64,000 nt of DNA from Vibrio ezurae NBRC 102218 (GTDB lineage Bacteria; Pseudomonadota; Gammaproteobacteria; Enterobacterales; Vibrionaceae): assembly GCF_000467185.1 (NCBI RefSeq), contig NZ_BATM01000008.1:186001-250000 (forward strand), written 5' to 3'. Under the pieces are notes generated by a model. It did not search any database and was not told where the DNA came from. It saw nothing but the letters and a program-made list of their open reading frames with translations. The translations under genes and the position numbers were made by a program. Positions 52,796 to 62,719 of the stretch are shown here, piece by piece (position 1 is the first letter of the stretch; every line of letters begins with the position of its first letter).

Positions 52796-52839
52796 AAATG
52801 ACCTCTTTGATGATTTTATCGTCATCAAAGAGGTCATTT
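52796..52839 (-). terminator. Long hairpin after ubiG
   Basis: 18-bp perfect stem: 52796–52813 (AAATGACCTCTTTGATGA) with 52822–52839 (TCATCAAAGAGGTCATTT). The minus strand continues TTTTG, a short T run. It lies 36 bp after the ubiG stop. Confidence 0.75.
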
Positions 52840-52875
52840 AAGGTGAGCTGTGAGCGATTACTTATAGCCGTAGAG

Positions 52876-53592
52876 CTAGAGTGATTTTTGCGTGCTTACG
52901 ATGTAGTTAATATCAACGTTTTTACCTAAAGAGTAACGATCAAATAGGGGATTGTAACTCAGCCCTGTGATCCCTTTAGCTTGCAAACGGGTGTGATCGA
53001 CCATTTTGATTAATTCGCACGGCTTTAGAAACTTATTGTAGTCGTGCGTGCCTTGTGGCAAAAGCTTCAGCACTTTCTCTGCGCCGACAATGGCGAACAA
53101 ATACGATTTGAAATTACGGTTGAGCGTTGAGAATAAAACAAACCCACCAGGTTTAACGAGGGTGGCGCATGAAGAGATGACCGACTGAGGGTCAGGAACG
53201 TGCTCTATCATTTCCATACAGGTCACTACATCGTATTGTTCGGCGCAGTTTGCAGCATGTTCTTCTACCGTGGTGCGAATATACTCAAGTTTCGCTCCAG
53301 TTTCTAAGGCGTGTAAACGTGCTACCTCAAGAGGTTCACGTCCCATGTCTAAGCCTGTCACGGTCGCTCCCTCTAGTGCCATACTCTCTGCTAATATGCC
53401 ACCACCACAACCGACATCTAATACTTTTTTACCAAACAACCCACCGACAGTGTCTTGAACATAACGCAAGCGCAGGGGATTGATTTGGTGAAGCGGCTTA
53501 AATTCGCCTTCTTTATCCCACCATCGGCTAGCCATATCGGCAAATTTTTTTATTTCGGCCGGATCGACGTTTTTACCTTGTTCCATATTCAT
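52876..53592 (-). CDS. ubiG: Ubiquinone biosynthesis O-methyltransferase
   Basis: 238-residue SAM-dependent methyltransferase that carries out both O-methylation steps of ubiquinone synthesis (E. coli UbiG 240). Motif I is [17 protein letters not shown] (about 58–74), motif post-I is [14 protein letters not shown], and [20 protein letters not shown] near the N-terminus is characteristic. [20 protein letters not shown] gives motif II. The C-terminal [20 protein letters not shown] is also typical. It is divergent from gyrA, the arrangement also found in E. coli. ATG 53592 (MNMEQG) has a second ATG six bases on, so the start could be either. Confidence 0.97.
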   Translation of the reverse strand: MNMEQGKNVDPAEIKKFADMASRWWDKEGEFKPLHQINPLRLRYVQDTVGGLFGKKVLDVGCGGGILAESMALEGATVTGLDMGREPLEVARLHALETGAKLEYIRTTVEEHAANCAEQYDVVTCMEMIEHVPDPQSVISSCATLVKPGGFVLFSTLNRNFKSYLFAIVGAEKVLKLLPQGTHDYNKFLKPCELIKMVDHTRLQAKGITGLSYNPLFDRYSLGKNVDINYIVSTQKSL

Positions 53593-53871
53593 TACGCGAT
53601 TGATAATTTTCTTTATTATAACCTGATATATCGAGGGAATGCATTTGCCTTAATCATGATGAGATGTGTGTAGGTGTTCCACAGAAGAACTGACTGTTTT
53701 TTAAGCCAAATTCTATCGATAGTGTAAATAATGCGCATCTAGTTGCTAACCTGCATCACATCAGGGCTAACAGATAATGAAAGTAATGCAGAAACTGCGA
53801 AAATTGTGTTATATTTTTTGTTCTTATTAGGAATCGAAAAGACGATCTAACAATAGAGGGATAATGGCTCT

Positions 53872-56520
53872 ATGAGCGATCTAGCGAAAGAGATCACACC
53901 GGTAAATATTGAAGACGAGCTGCGAGGCTCGTACCTTGACTATGCAATGTCCGTCATCGTAGGTCGAGCATTGCCAGATGTTCGCGATGGTTTGAAACCC
54001 GTACACCGACGCGTTTTATTTGCGATGAATGTATTGGGCAATGATTGGAACAAACCTTACAAAAAATCAGCGCGTGTCGTTGGTGATGTAATTGGTAAAT
54101 ATCACCCACACGGTGATAGTGCTGTATACGATACTATCGTTCGTATGGCGCAGCCGTTTGCATTGCGTTACATGTTAGCTGATGGCCAAGGTAACTTTGG
54201 TTCTATCGATGGTGACTCTGCTGCGGCAATGCGTTACACCGAAGTACGTATGTCGAAAATTGCTCATGAGTTGCTAGCCGACCTTGAGAAAGAGACTGTG
54301 GATTACGTGCCTAACTATGATGGCACTGAACAAATTCCAGCGGTATTACCGACACGTGTACCTAACTTATTAGTGAATGGTTCATCAGGTATTGCGGTAG
54401 GTATGGCAACCAATATTCCACCGCATAACCTTACTGAGGTTATCGATGGTTGTTTGGCCTTCATTAAAAATGAAGACATTACCATTGACCAGTTGATGGA
54501 TTACATCCCAGGCCCTGACTTCCCAACAGCGGCAACCATCAGTGGCCGTAAGGGCATCATTGATGCGTACAATACGGGTCGTGGTAAGGTTTACATGCGT
54601 GCTAAAGCTGATATTGAAGCAGATAGCAAAGGCAAAGAAACCATCATTGTTACTGAGATCCCATATCAGGTTAACAAAGCTCGTTTGATTGAAAAAATCG
54701 CCGAGCTAGTAAAAGACAAAAAAGTAGAAGGCATCAGTGCGCTACGTGATGAGTCGGATAAAGACGGCATGCGTATCGTGATTGAATGTAAGCGTGATGC
54801 AGTGGGCGAGGTGGTACTTAATAACCTTTACGCCCATACACAGCTGCAAACGACCTTTGGTATCAACATGGTTGCCCTTGATAAAGGCCAGCCTAAACAC
54901 TTCAACCTAAAAGAAATGTTGAAAGCGTTTGTTGATCACCGTCGTGAAGTGGTTACTCGCCGTACTATTTTTGAACTGCGCAAAGCGCGTGACCGTGCTC
55001 ATATCCTTGAAGGTTTGGCACTGGCACTGGCTAACATCGATGAAATCATCGAATTGATTCGCCATGCTGCAACACCGGCTGAAGCAAAAGCAGGCTTAGT
55101 GGCTCGTGGTTGGGACTTAGGTCTAGTTGCCACTATGCTTGAGCGCGCTGGTACTGACGCTGCACGTCCAGAGTGGCTAGAAGAGCAGTTTGGTATTCGT
55201 GATGGTCAATACCACCTAACTGAACAACAAGCACAAGCGATTCTAGATCTTCGTCTACAAAAATTGACCGGTCTAGAGCACGAAAAAATCCTTGATGAAT
55301 ACAAGGCTCTGTTAGATGAAATCGCAGAGTTGATGCACATCCTTGCAAGCACTGAACGCTTGATGGAAGTGATCGTAGAAGAACTACACGCTATCCGTGA
55401 AGGTTATGGTGATGAGCGTCGCACAGAAATTACTGCGGCTATTCACGATATCGACATGGAAGAGCTGATTGCTCAAGAAGACGTAGTTGTCACGCTTTCT
55501 CACGAAGGCTATGTTAAGTACCAAATCCTAAGCGACTATGAAGCGCAACGTCGTGGTGGCCGTGGTAAGAGTGCGACTAAGATGAAAGATGAAGATTACA
55601 TCGATCGTCTATTGGTTGCGAACACGCATGACAACATCTTGTGTTTCTCTACTCGTGGTAAAACGTACCGCTTGAAAGTGTACCAATTGCCATTGGCGAG
55701 CCGCACCGCGCGTGGTAAACCAATTATTAATATTCTGCCTCTTGAAGATGGTGAGCGTATTACTGCAATCCTACCTGTTTCTGAGTTTAGTGAAGATAAA
55801 TTCATCTTCATGGCAACCGCAGACGGTACGGTTAAGAAAACGTCTCTAGACCAGTTCTCGAACGTACGTAGTAATGGTTTGATTGCCGTTAACTTGCGTG
55901 ATGAAGATTCATTGATTGGCGTCGATATTACTGACGGCAACAGTGACATCATGTTGTTCTCTAAAGCCGGTAAAGTGGTTCGATTCAACGAAGAGCAAGT
56001 TCGTGGTATGGGTCGTACAGCGGCGGGTGTTCGTGGTATTAAGTTACTTAACGAAGACCAAGTGGTGTCACTGATTGTTCCGCAAAATGACGGCGATATC
56101 TTAACCATTACTGAAAATGGTTACGGTAAACGTACTATTTTGTCTGAGTATCCAGCGAAGAGCCGTGCGACTCAAGGCGTTGTCTCTATTAAGGTCTCTG
56201 ATCGTAATGGTAGCGTCGTCGGCGCAGTGCAAACGGAAGACGGTGATGAGTTCATGGTGATCACTGATGGCGGTACGCTAGTGCGTAGTCGCGTATCAGA
56301 AGTGAGCCAAGTGGGTCGTAACACCCAAGGTGTGACTCTGATTCGTACCGTTGAAGGTGAAAACGTGGTTGCGTTACAACGCATCGATGAAATCGAAGAG
56401 AGCGAAATTGAAGAAGGGGTAGAAGGTGAAGACACCAATGCTACGCTTTCTGATGCGCCTCACTCTGACGAAACTTCTACGGATGTCGATGACTCTGACG
56501 TAGATGACGAGCAAGAGTAA
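53872..56520 (+). CDS. gyrA: DNA gyrase subunit A
   Basis: 882-residue topoisomerase II subunit that cuts and rejoins DNA and introduces negative supercoils with GyrB. N-terminal winged-helix region: [20 protein letters not shown], then [20 protein letters not shown]. The catalytic Tyr lies in [11 protein letters not shown] (E. coli Tyr122). The quinolone-resistance segment reads [20 protein letters not shown], with Ser at position 83 and Asp at 87, the sensitive-type residues. The C-terminal wrapping domain contains [10 protein letters not shown] (the GyrA box) and blades to about residue 835, then a long acidic tail of Glu, Asp, Ser and Thr (about 838–882). Monocistronic, divergent from ubiG. 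Confidence 0.99.
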   Translation: MSDLAKEITPVNIEDELRGSYLDYAMSVIVGRALPDVRDGLKPVHRRVLFAMNVLGNDWNKPYKKSARVVGDVIGKYHPHGDSAVYDTIVRMAQPFALRYMLADGQGNFGSIDGDSAAAMRYTEVRMSKIAHELLADLEKETVDYVPNYDGTEQIPAVLPTRVPNLLVNGSSGIAVGMATNIPPHNLTEVIDGCLAFIKNEDITIDQLMDYIPGPDFPTAATISGRKGIIDAYNTGRGKVYMRAKADIEADSKGKETIIVTEIPYQVNKARLIEKIAELVKDKKVEGISALRDESDKDGMRIVIECKRDAVGEVVLNNLYAHTQLQTTFGINMVALDKGQPKHFNLKEMLKAFVDHRREVVTRRTIFELRKARDRAHILEGLALALANIDEIIELIRHAATPAEAKAGLVARGWDLGLVATMLERAGTDAARPEWLEEQFGIRDGQYHLTEQQAQAILDLRLQKLTGLEHEKILDEYKALLDEIAELMHILASTERLMEVIVEELHAIREGYGDERRTEITAAIHDIDMEELIAQEDVVVTLSHEGYVKYQILSDYEAQRRGGRGKSATKMKDEDYIDRLLVANTHDNILCFSTRGKTYRLKVYQLPLASRTARGKPIINILPLEDGERITAILPVSEFSEDKFIFMATADGTVKKTSLDQFSNVRSNGLIAVNLRDEDSLIGVDITDGNSDIMLFSKAGKVVRFNEEQVRGMGRTAAGVRGIKLLNEDQVVSLIVPQNDGDILTITENGYGKRTILSEYPAKSRATQGVVSIKVSDRNGSVVGAVQTEDGDEFMVITDGGTLVRSRVSEVSQVGRNTQGVTLIRTVEGENVVALQRIDEIEESEIEEGVEGEDTNATLSDAPHSDETSTDVDDSDVDDEQE

Positions 56521-56870
56521 ATCTTAGACTGGCTTAGTTAATATGCCAGTAAATAGAACCCAACAGGCGCTTTGCAACTGTTGGGTTTTTTTATGTTTGA
56601 ACGCTCCAAAACCCTATAGCACGTTAATTTTCGTAGATGAAAAATAAAATAAAATTGATGTAGGTCAAAGGCTTGAAAAGAGTGCTTTTACCCCAATATT
56701 AGTTTCATAATGAGTTCAACCACCTAATTAAGTGATGTGAACAAGTGAAGGAAAGCCAGTCAGTAGGTCATTATTCTGCATTTCAATTCGCTAGAATAAG
56801 CCGTCAGTGACTAGGGGTGGTATTAGCCTTTGTTCAGTTCAATCAATATATGATTAATAGAGAGTACTTT
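56521..56870. other. 350-bp gene-free stretch between gyrA and ribA
   Basis: It holds the gyrA terminator (56557–56592) and a leader and promoter region for ribA. I looked for the conserved segments of an FMN riboswitch, common before riboflavin genes, and did not see them. Confidence 0.6.
56557..56592 (+). terminator. Rho-independent terminator of gyrA
   Basis: Stem AACCCAACAG (56557–56566) / CTGTTGGGTT (56578–56587), followed by a T run to 56592. Confidence 0.92.
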
Positions 56871-57467
56871 ATGGCAGATGTAAGAGCCCGCGTGAACTTT
56901 AAAGTTGGAGTAAAAAGCAATATTAATGCTGAGCTTCTGTCTTTTCATGGTTTAAAAAGTGATAAAGAACATGTTGCTATCATCTTTAAATCTGCTGACA
57001 AAAACCAAACAGCACCGATTGTTCGAATGCATTCTGAGTGTTTGACGGGCGACGTGTTCCATTCTTCACGTTGTGATTGCGGCGAGCAACTCGACGAAAC
57101 CATCAATCGCATGTCTGAACAAGGCGGGATTTTGCTTTATCTTCGTCAAGAGGGGCGTGGTATCGGTTTATACAATAAAATCGACGCTTATCAGCTACAA
57201 AGTGAAGGCTTAAATACATACGAAGCGAATAATAAATTAGGCTTTGCCGACGACCTGCGCAGTTTTGAAGAGGCTGCACAAATGTTAGAGGCATTGGGTA
57301 TTAAACACATTCGATTAGTGACAAACAACCCTAAGAAGATCCGTGAGCTGAAAGAATACGGCATCATCATCGATGAAGTGATCAATACCATGGCGCATGT
57401 GAAACATGGCAACGAAGGCTACTTAAAAGCCAAAGCTTCCCATGGTAAGCATAATTTGGATCTGTAG
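56871..57467 (+). CDS. ribA: GTP cyclohydrolase II (riboflavin biosynthesis)
   Basis: First committed step of riboflavin synthesis: GTP to diaminohydroxypyrimidine ribose phosphate, formate and pyrophosphate. It has 198 residues, the monofunctional RibA length. Zinc-binding Cys at about 57, 68 and 70 lie in [20 protein letters not shown]. The catalytic segment [20 protein letters not shown] (Arg of the GTP-attack step) and [16 protein letters not shown] near the C-terminus are intact. ATG 56871 starts [10 protein letters not shown] with AGAG upstream; an in-frame GTG at 56817 lacks a comparable site. There are no other rib genes beside it and no FMN riboswitch was found. Confidence 0.95.
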   Translation: MADVRARVNFKVGVKSNINAELLSFHGLKSDKEHVAIIFKSADKNQTAPIVRMHSECLTGDVFHSSRCDCGEQLDETINRMSEQGGILLYLRQEGRGIGLYNKIDAYQLQSEGLNTYEANNKLGFADDLRSFEEAAQMLEALGIKHIRLVTNNPKKIRELKEYGIIIDEVINTMAHVKHGNEGYLKAKASHGKHNLDL

Positions 57468-57611
57468 CCTGAGGCTGAACGATTTTTGCGACAATATCAC
57501 GAGAATGAATCCTCTATTTGTCTCGCTGTGAATGGCTAATTGGTTTAATTGTTCGAGAAAACAGCGGTTGTTTGCCATACTTAATGCATCGAGTTGATTG
57601 AGTGGCAACGC

Positions 57612-59192
57612 ATGTTAAGTCGAAAAAGGGTGTTGTGGTCAATTTTGGTTGCCTGCTGCACCTTTTCAACCCCTACATATTCACAAAGCATGTTCCATAC
57701 TTTAGGTTGGGTCAACTCATCCGTGCCTATCGAGCAAGCCTTTCGCTATCCCCATCTCACTGAAGCACTGTATCGTTCCAATCGTCACCAACTTATCTGG
57801 CTACAATCACAAGACAGACAACTCTTTGAAAATCTAATTGAAAATGTAGTGCTTGCTGATATTAGTCCGTTTTTTAATCAGCGTTTTCAACATTTACAAC
57901 ACTTACGGATCACTGAGCAGCATTATCAATACGATTTAGCAGCCACTGATTTATTGTTGGCATTTTTAAGCTACAGAGCATTGCTGAAAGAAAATAAATA
58001 CACTTGGCTATATGGTGATGGCTTGCCCGATAACTGGGCCGAACCTCCTCCGGATGTGGTCGAAAGGTTGCAGCTTTCTGTTGCGAATGGAACTCTGACG
58101 CCATATTTAGAGGGGATGGGGGTTGCGTTAAGCGTTTATCAAGAATATCAGTACTCGATTCAAATGCTGAAAAGTAAATTGAGAGACGATATCGCACCGT
58201 ATCCTGAGCAGTTAGTGCGAGTCGGAGATACACTACCGGATAGACAAGTGTTGTTCAGCCGCTTAGCAATGGCTGGCTTGGTGGTTCCCGATCCCATTTT
58301 ACAGCAAACATGGTATGGAAAAGAATTGAGGGGCGTAGTGAAGCGCTTTCAGCGGCAGCATGGGTTGAAAGCTGATGGCGTGATTGGTCCCGATACAGCT
58401 AAGTGGCTTAACTATCCGATTGAAGAGCGAATCCGTCGTTTAGCCCTGAATGCCGAGCGCAGTCACTTGTGGCCGGTTCAGCGAAAAGCCCTCGTGTTGG
58501 TGAATCTACCTAGCTTTGAACTTCACTATTATTTTAACAACAAAGTGGTGTTTTCATCGAAGGTGATTGTAGGGAAACAGCAAAGAAAGACGCCGTTGTT
58601 GGAGATCAAAATGGACTCTTTAGTGCTTAACCCCACTTGGAATGTACCGCCAAAAATAATGCGTGAAGACATTATTCCTATCTTACGTTACAACCCGGGT
58701 TACCTGAATAAAAAAGGAATTCAAGTCATTAAAGGCTGGGGGAATCCGGTCATAATTGATCATGGGGCGATACAATGGCGCAAAGTTAATGCGAAAAAAT
58801 TCCCGTTTCGTATGCGCCAATTGTCAGGACAAGCGAACGCTCTGGGCGTATATAAGTTTAATACCCCTAATCAAAGAGCCATTTACTTGCACGATACTCC
58901 GGCAAAATATCTGTTTGATAAATCGTCTCGAGCGTTTAGCTCTGGCTGTATTCGAGTGCAGCATGCGGATAAATTTGCGCACTCCATTTCGAAAACACAA
59001 GGATTTAAAAAGCGCAATATCTCTCCACAAGGACAGCAGTCTAATGCTCGAATCCCGTTAAAACGCCGTCTTCCGGTGCATTTGATCTATAAAACTTCCT
59101 GGGTTGAGTCTGGACGTGTGTTTTTCCGTGAAGATGTCTATGGTTACGATGCGAAAGCCAATCGCGCAGATTTAGCACTAAAACAGAAGTGA
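57612..59192 (+). CDS. ldtD: L,D-transpeptidase YcbB/LdtD family
   Basis: 526-residue periplasmic enzyme that forms 3→3 (DAP–DAP) cross-links in peptidoglycan, bypassing beta-lactam-sensitive enzymes. Signal peptide: MLSRKRVLWSILVACCTFST, cleaved near the SQS that follows. Domains: a YcbB N-terminal scaffold (about 40–195), a peptidoglycan-binding domain (about 201–269: RGVVKRFQRQHGLKADGVIG, PDTAKWL), and a YkuD catalytic domain (about 290–460) with His in IYLHDTPAK and the catalytic Cys at about 446 in SSGCIRVQHADKFA. ATG 57612 gives a proper signal; a TTG 18 bp earlier is possible. ycbK and ycbL follow, as in E. coli. Confidence 0.95.
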   Translation: MLSRKRVLWSILVACCTFSTPTYSQSMFHTLGWVNSSVPIEQAFRYPHLTEALYRSNRHQLIWLQSQDRQLFENLIENVVLADISPFFNQRFQHLQHLRITEQHYQYDLAATDLLLAFLSYRALLKENKYTWLYGDGLPDNWAEPPPDVVERLQLSVANGTLTPYLEGMGVALSVYQEYQYSIQMLKSKLRDDIAPYPEQLVRVGDTLPDRQVLFSRLAMAGLVVPDPILQQTWYGKELRGVVKRFQRQHGLKADGVIGPDTAKWLNYPIEERIRRLALNAERSHLWPVQRKALVLVNLPSFELHYYFNNKVVFSSKVIVGKQQRKTPLLEIKMDSLVLNPTWNVPPKIMREDIIPILRYNPGYLNKKGIQVIKGWGNPVIIDHGAIQWRKVNAKKFPFRMRQLSGQANALGVYKFNTPNQRAIYLHDTPAKYLFDKSSRAFSSGCIRVQHADKFAHSISKTQGFKKRNISPQGQQSNARIPLKRRLPVHLIYKTSWVESGRVFFREDVYGYDAKANRADLALKQK

Positions 59193-59215
59193 AATCTTAT
59201 TCCCTACTATAAAAC

Positions 59216-59258
59216 CACACGCATGATTGATTAATTTTTGATCAATCTGTAAAGTGTG
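59216..59258 (+). terminator. Hairpin between ldtD and ycbK
   Basis: Outer arms CACAC (59216–59220) and GTGTG (59254–59258) enclose an inner stem GATTGAT (59225–59231) / ATCAATC (59241–59247). It is followed by ACTGTTTTTATT. It may be a partial terminator or a transcript-processing signal between the two genes. Confidence 0.5.
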
Positions 59259-59275
59259 CGACTGTTTTTATTAGT

Positions 59276-59839
59276 ATGGAATGTGTAGTGGTAGAGTTAA
59301 ATTTAAACCGTCGTCGCTTTTTACAATATTCGGCGGGTGTAGCAGCGTTAATGAGTATGCCTAGGTTTGCACTGGCCTCAACGCAATCCCCAAAAATCAT
59401 CAACTTTAATAATCTTCATACCGGAGAGCACCTTCAAACCTGCTATTTTGATGGGAAGAATTTCGTCAATACTGAACTGGACAAGGTGAACCATATCTGT
59501 CGTGATTTTCGCCGCAATGAAATTCATCCTATGGATCGCCGATTGTTGGTGCAAATTAGCGAGATTCAGCGTCTGCTCGCGACGGATGCCGAAGTGCAGA
59601 TTATTTCGGGTTATCGTTCACCTGCTACCAACGAATCTTTACGCGCACACGGACACAAGGGGGTTGCGCGCAAGAGTTTACACATGCAAGGCAGAGCGAT
59701 TGATATTCGATTATCTGGCATTGATATTGCCAAGGTACATAAAGCCGCGTTGCAGATGAAAGCGGGTGGTGTGGGTTATTATCCGGGAAGCCGTTTTGTG
59801 CATATTGATACGGGTGCTGTACGTTCTTGGCATGGCTAG
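59276..59839 (+). CDS. ycbK: YcbK-family zinc peptidase (M15-like), Tat-type signal
   Basis: 187-residue protein of the DUF882/Peptidase_M15_3 family, which cleaves or trims peptidoglycan peptides. The N-terminus is a twin-arginine-type signal, NRRRFLQYSAGVAALMSMPR with ALAST at the cleavage side, pointing to export by Tat. The metal site is visible as HMQGRAIDIRL (HxxGxAxD) and FVHIDTG (third ligand). SGYRSPATNESLRAHGHKGV is also typical. It follows ldtD by 83 bp and precedes ycbL, an order conserved with E. coli, so a role in cell-wall editing beside LdtD is likely. The start ATG 59276 is assumed; a GTG at 59288 is close. Confidence 0.93.
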   Translation: MECVVVELNLNRRRFLQYSAGVAALMSMPRFALASTQSPKIINFNNLHTGEHLQTCYFDGKNFVNTELDKVNHICRDFRRNEIHPMDRRLLVQISEIQRLLATDAEVQIISGYRSPATNESLRAHGHKGVARKSLHMQGRAIDIRLSGIDIAKVHKAALQMKAGGVGYYPGSRFVHIDTGAVRSWHG

Positions 59840-59906
59840 GCTTGAGTTTGCGCTTAGAAACTGTCATATTCTCGCTAGGTTTATCTAATAATTTAAAAGG
59901 TTTTTC

Positions 59907-60557
59907 ATGGCTTTGCAGTATCAAGTTGTTCCAGTAACCTCATTTCAGCAAAATTGTTCCATCGTATGGTGTGATGAGACTCAAAAGGGCGTTGTTATCG
60001 ATCCCGGTGGTGACGTAAAACAACTTCTTATGATGATAGAAGAGCTGAATGTACAGGTAGAAAAACTGCTGTTGACTCACGGGCATTTAGATCACGTTGG
60101 TGGCAGTGAAGATCTTGCTAGAGCGCTGAATCAACCTATCTGGGGACCCCATAAAGACGACAACTTTTGGTTACAAGGTCTTGAAGGACAAAGTCAGATG
60201 TTTGGTTTCCCTCTAACGGAAGCCTTTGAACCTAGCAAGTGGCTGAACGAGGGTGACACGGTCACTTTTGGCAATCAAACTCTGTCAGTGTTACATACAC
60301 CTGGTCACACACCAGGTCATGTTGTACTGCACAGCGAAAGTGCAAAAGTGGCGTTTGTAGGGGACGTATTATTTAAGGGCGGCGTAGGTCGAACCGATTT
60401 CCCTAAAGGCGACTATGCGACTTTGATTGATTCAATCAAAAGTAAGTTGTGGCCACTGGGTAATGAAACTCGCTTTGTGCCAGGCCATGGCCCAGAGTCG
60501 ACCTTTGGCTCTGAGCGTGTGAGCAACCCATTTGTGGCGGATGAAATGCCAATTTAA
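59907..60557 (+). CDS. ycbL: YcbL-family metallo-beta-lactamase-fold hydrolase
   Basis: 216-residue cytoplasmic hydrolase of the glyoxalase II-like MBL group. Metal motif THGHLDHVGG (about 57–66), HTPGHTPGHVVLHSE for the third His, GDVLFKGGVGRTDFPKGDY, and FVPGHGPESTFGSERVSNPF with the last His. YcbL in related bacteria is a type II glyoxalase that hydrolyses S-lactoylglutathione, though its biological role is less clear. It is third in the ldtD–ycbK–ycbL row, 67 bp after ycbK. Confidence 0.94.
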   Translation: MALQYQVVPVTSFQQNCSIVWCDETQKGVVIDPGGDVKQLLMMIEELNVQVEKLLLTHGHLDHVGGSEDLARALNQPIWGPHKDDNFWLQGLEGQSQMFGFPLTEAFEPSKWLNEGDTVTFGNQTLSVLHTPGHTPGHVVLHSESAKVAFVGDVLFKGGVGRTDFPKGDYATLIDSIKSKLWPLGNETRFVPGHGPESTFGSERVSNPFVADEMPI

Positions 60558-60564
60558 ATGAGAT

Positions 60565-60588
60565 CTTGGGGGTGTCGATACCCCCAAG
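60565..60588. terminator. Hairpin between convergent ycbL and DUF2982 genes
   Basis: Perfect 9-bp GC-rich stem CTTGGGGGT (60565–60573) / ACCCCCAAG (60580–60588), loop 6 nt. No T run is present; it probably acts as a shared stop. Confidence 0.65.
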
Positions 60589-60612
60589 CTGCTCTATGCG
60601 GTACTGACTAAT

Positions 60613-61299
60613 TTAACGATATGAATTAGCCCAATATTGCCTTAGTAGCCCCACAAACTCTTCTGCATCACGCTCTAAATCGGCGCTGGCAATGAATATA
60701 TCGTAACCCCAATACGCTCTTTGATACTGCATCCGACGTAACATACCCGCTTGTAATCCCGTAAATAATTGATTGTCCTTACTTAAAATGGAGCGAGAAT
60801 CTAATACTTGCTCTTGAAACGAAGATTCATCTCCTGTTTCCATCGCACCTAAATAAAGCAGGGCTCTCTGCTCTAATAGTAATTGCGAGATAAGCCTAGG
60901 GCAGACGCTTTTAACAAAAGGCACAGGATCTTTAAGGCGAACACCAATCCATGGTAAGTCATTGCGTTCGGTGGGGGTATGGCTCTGGCAGATCCCAATT
61001 TGCGCCACATTATGCCACTGGATAACCCAGCCTCCTTTTGCAGTGTGTTGCTGAAAGTGGCTATCTGTGAGGGTGTAACGCACTACGCTACGCTGATAAA
61101 GATGACGAATGGTTAGAGATAGAACACAGCCAATCAAAATGATAGCGAATTGACCTTGTAAGTTATGCGCGCTTTGGGCGACGCACACAGTAAATAAGGC
61201 GACACACAGCAGAACAATACGCTGGCCGATTATTCCTAGGATGAACTTTTGATTTGTGAGCTGTAAAGAGGGCATAGAATCCAACGTTAGTCTTTTCAT
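60613..61299 (-). CDS. DUF2982-like membrane protein
   Basis: 228-residue protein resembling the DUF2982 family of Vibrio and Shewanella; function unknown. Two hydrophobic helices lie near the N-terminus (about 17–40 and 46–66: FILGIIGQRIVLLCVALFTV; FAIILIGCVLSLTIR). A PH-like cytoplasmic portion follows, with FQQHTAKGGWVIQWHNVAQI, GICQSHTPTERNDLPWIGVR and LISQLLLEQRALLYLG. ATG 61299 was chosen because an upstream frame to 61353 adds a polar stretch of no apparent value, although the ribosome site is weak at both. It stands alone, convergent with ycbL. Confidence 0.7.
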   Translation of the reverse strand: MKRLTLDSMPSLQLTNQKFILGIIGQRIVLLCVALFTVCVAQSAHNLQGQFAIILIGCVLSLTIRHLYQRSVVRYTLTDSHFQQHTAKGGWVIQWHNVAQIGICQSHTPTERNDLPWIGVRLKDPVPFVKSVCPRLISQLLLEQRALLYLGAMETGDESSFQEQVLDSRSILSKDNQLFTGLQAGMLRRMQYQRAYWGYDIFIASADLERDAEEFVGLLRQYWANSYR

Positions 61300-61537
61300 T
61301 AACTCTGAGCTATTTCTGTTCACTGACTGAGTGTTATCGGTATAACAGCCCAACCGGATACATCGTTCACTTGCTAAAAAGATTGTTCACTTGCTAGAAA
61401 TGGTATGAAAACGTGTAAAGGACATTCAAAGAAGATCGAATAACACACAAATTTAACAAATATTTATCAATTATATTGCATTTGCGCCCACTTTCGTCGA
61501 TTTTATAATCAACGTGACCGTGCAAGGAGCAAGTAAG

Positions 61538-62626
61538 ATGGTAGTTAAGTCGAAGTGGGCAAAGGCGTGCATGCGCAGTTTAGCAATACTTATTGGTGTA
61601 GCGAGTATCGCCAGCGCCAGCGCTGCAGATAAAGTGTATCGATTAAAATTGGCTGAAACGTGGGGACCGAACTTTCCTATTTTTGGTGATACGACAAAAA
61701 ACATGGCTGCTATGGCTGAAAAAATGTCGAATGGACGTCTGCAGATCCGAATTGATTCATCGAACAAACATAAAGCTCCTTTTGGCGTATTTGATATGGT
61801 GAAATCAGGTCAGTATGACATGGGGCATTCCGCATCTTATTACTGGAAAGGAAAAGTGCCGAATACATTGTATTTCACTACTATGCCTTTTGGGATGACG
61901 GCAGAAGAGCAATACGCATGGTTTTATCACGGTGGTGGCATGGAGCTGATGGAGCAAGTTTATTCTCCTCACAATATGTTGTCTTTCCCCGGAGGTAACA
62001 CTGATGTGCAAATGGGTGGCTGGTTTCAAAAAGAGATCAACAGCGTTGAGGATCTAAAGGGTCTTAAAATGCGTATTCCTGGTTTTGCTGGTGAGGTTCT
62101 TGCAGAGCTGGGTGCCAAGCCGACCAATATTGCACCGGGCGAATTGTATACCGCACTAGAAAGAAAAACCATTGACGCACTGGAGTGGGTTGGACCATCA
62201 CTGGATTTGCGTATGGGCTTTCATAAAATAGCACCGTACTACTATACCGGTTGGCATGAGCCTGCAACGGAACTGCAGTTTATGGTGAACAAACGTGTGT
62301 GGGACAAGCTACCAGCGGATTTACAAGAAATCTTACGCGTAGCGATGCGCACCGCAGCCTACGACATGTACATTCAATCTACTCATGAAAGTGGTAAAAA
62401 CTGGGCAAGTATTCGAACAGAATACCCCGATGTTCAGGTTAAAAATTTCCCACCAGCAGTGATGACAGAGCTTCGTAAAGTCAATGATCGCTTGCTTGCA
62501 GAGCATGCTGCCAAAGACGAAATGGCGAAGAAAATACAAATGTCTCAAGCGCAATATTTAGAGCAGACGCGGTCTTGGACTGACATCTCTAAACGAGCGT
62601 ATTTAAACAGCTCTACTGCAAAATAG
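61538..62626 (+). CDS. dctP: TRAP transporter substrate-binding protein, TakP-like DctP
   Basis: 362-residue periplasmic receptor of a tripartite ATP-independent transporter. Signal peptide: roughly MVVKSKWAKACMRSLAILIG to VASIASASAA. The TakP-type pattern is strong: TWGPNFPIFGDTTKNMAAMA, LKMRIPGFAGEVLAELGAKP, PGELYTALERKTIDALEWVG, and YYYTGWHEPATELQFMVNK. That subfamily binds 2-oxo acids such as pyruvate, or lactate, often with a metal ion, so a 2-oxo acid or hydroxy acid is the likely ligand. ATG 61538 follows AGGAGC; the upstream GTG at 61514 does not. dctQ and dctM follow. Confidence 0.93.
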   Translation: MVVKSKWAKACMRSLAILIGVASIASASAADKVYRLKLAETWGPNFPIFGDTTKNMAAMAEKMSNGRLQIRIDSSNKHKAPFGVFDMVKSGQYDMGHSASYYWKGKVPNTLYFTTMPFGMTAEEQYAWFYHGGGMELMEQVYSPHNMLSFPGGNTDVQMGGWFQKEINSVEDLKGLKMRIPGFAGEVLAELGAKPTNIAPGELYTALERKTIDALEWVGPSLDLRMGFHKIAPYYYTGWHEPATELQFMVNKRVWDKLPADLQEILRVAMRTAAYDMYIQSTHESGKNWASIRTEYPDVQVKNFPPAVMTELRKVNDRLLAEHAAKDEMAKKIQMSQAQYLEQTRSWTDISKRAYLNSSTAK

Positions 62627-62650
62627 ACTAAGAGCGAGTGACGTTGTTCT

Positions 62651-62674
62651 ATTGCATCCTAATAAGGATGTAAT
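62651..62674 (+). other. Intercistronic hairpin between dctP and dctQ
   Basis: Stem ATTGCATCCT / AGGATGTAAT with one G·U pair and a 4-nt loop (AATA), about 25 bp after the dctP stop. It lacks a T run. Such hairpins often protect the abundant binding-protein mRNA. Confidence 0.6.
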
Positions 62675-62719
62675 AGGGCACCGACACAGGATAAAAGTTT
62701 CAGCTGACAGGGAGGTCAA

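Larger units (their letters stand above)
52357..52875. other. 519-bp nrdA control region and ubiG 3' flank
   Basis: From the nrdA side it contains a 22-bp palindrome (52439–52460), two NrdR-like boxes, two DnaA-type boxes, a stretch without clear signals (52570–52790), and the long ubiG hairpin (52796–52839). The 83-codon plus-strand frame at 52633 has no ribosome site or family look and was not called. Confidence 0.7.

Noticed and set aside
52633..52884. 83-codon plus-strand frame in the nrdA–ubiG gap
   Set aside because: It overlaps the end of ubiG and the long hairpin, has no ribosome site, and its translation has no protein-like pattern.
54094..54150. Quinolone-resistance mutation in gyrA
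   Set aside because: Positions equal to E. coli 83 and 87 are Ser and Asp, the sensitive-type residues.
56593..56870. FMN riboswitch before ribA
   Set aside because: The characteristic conserved segments of the RFN element were not found by eye.
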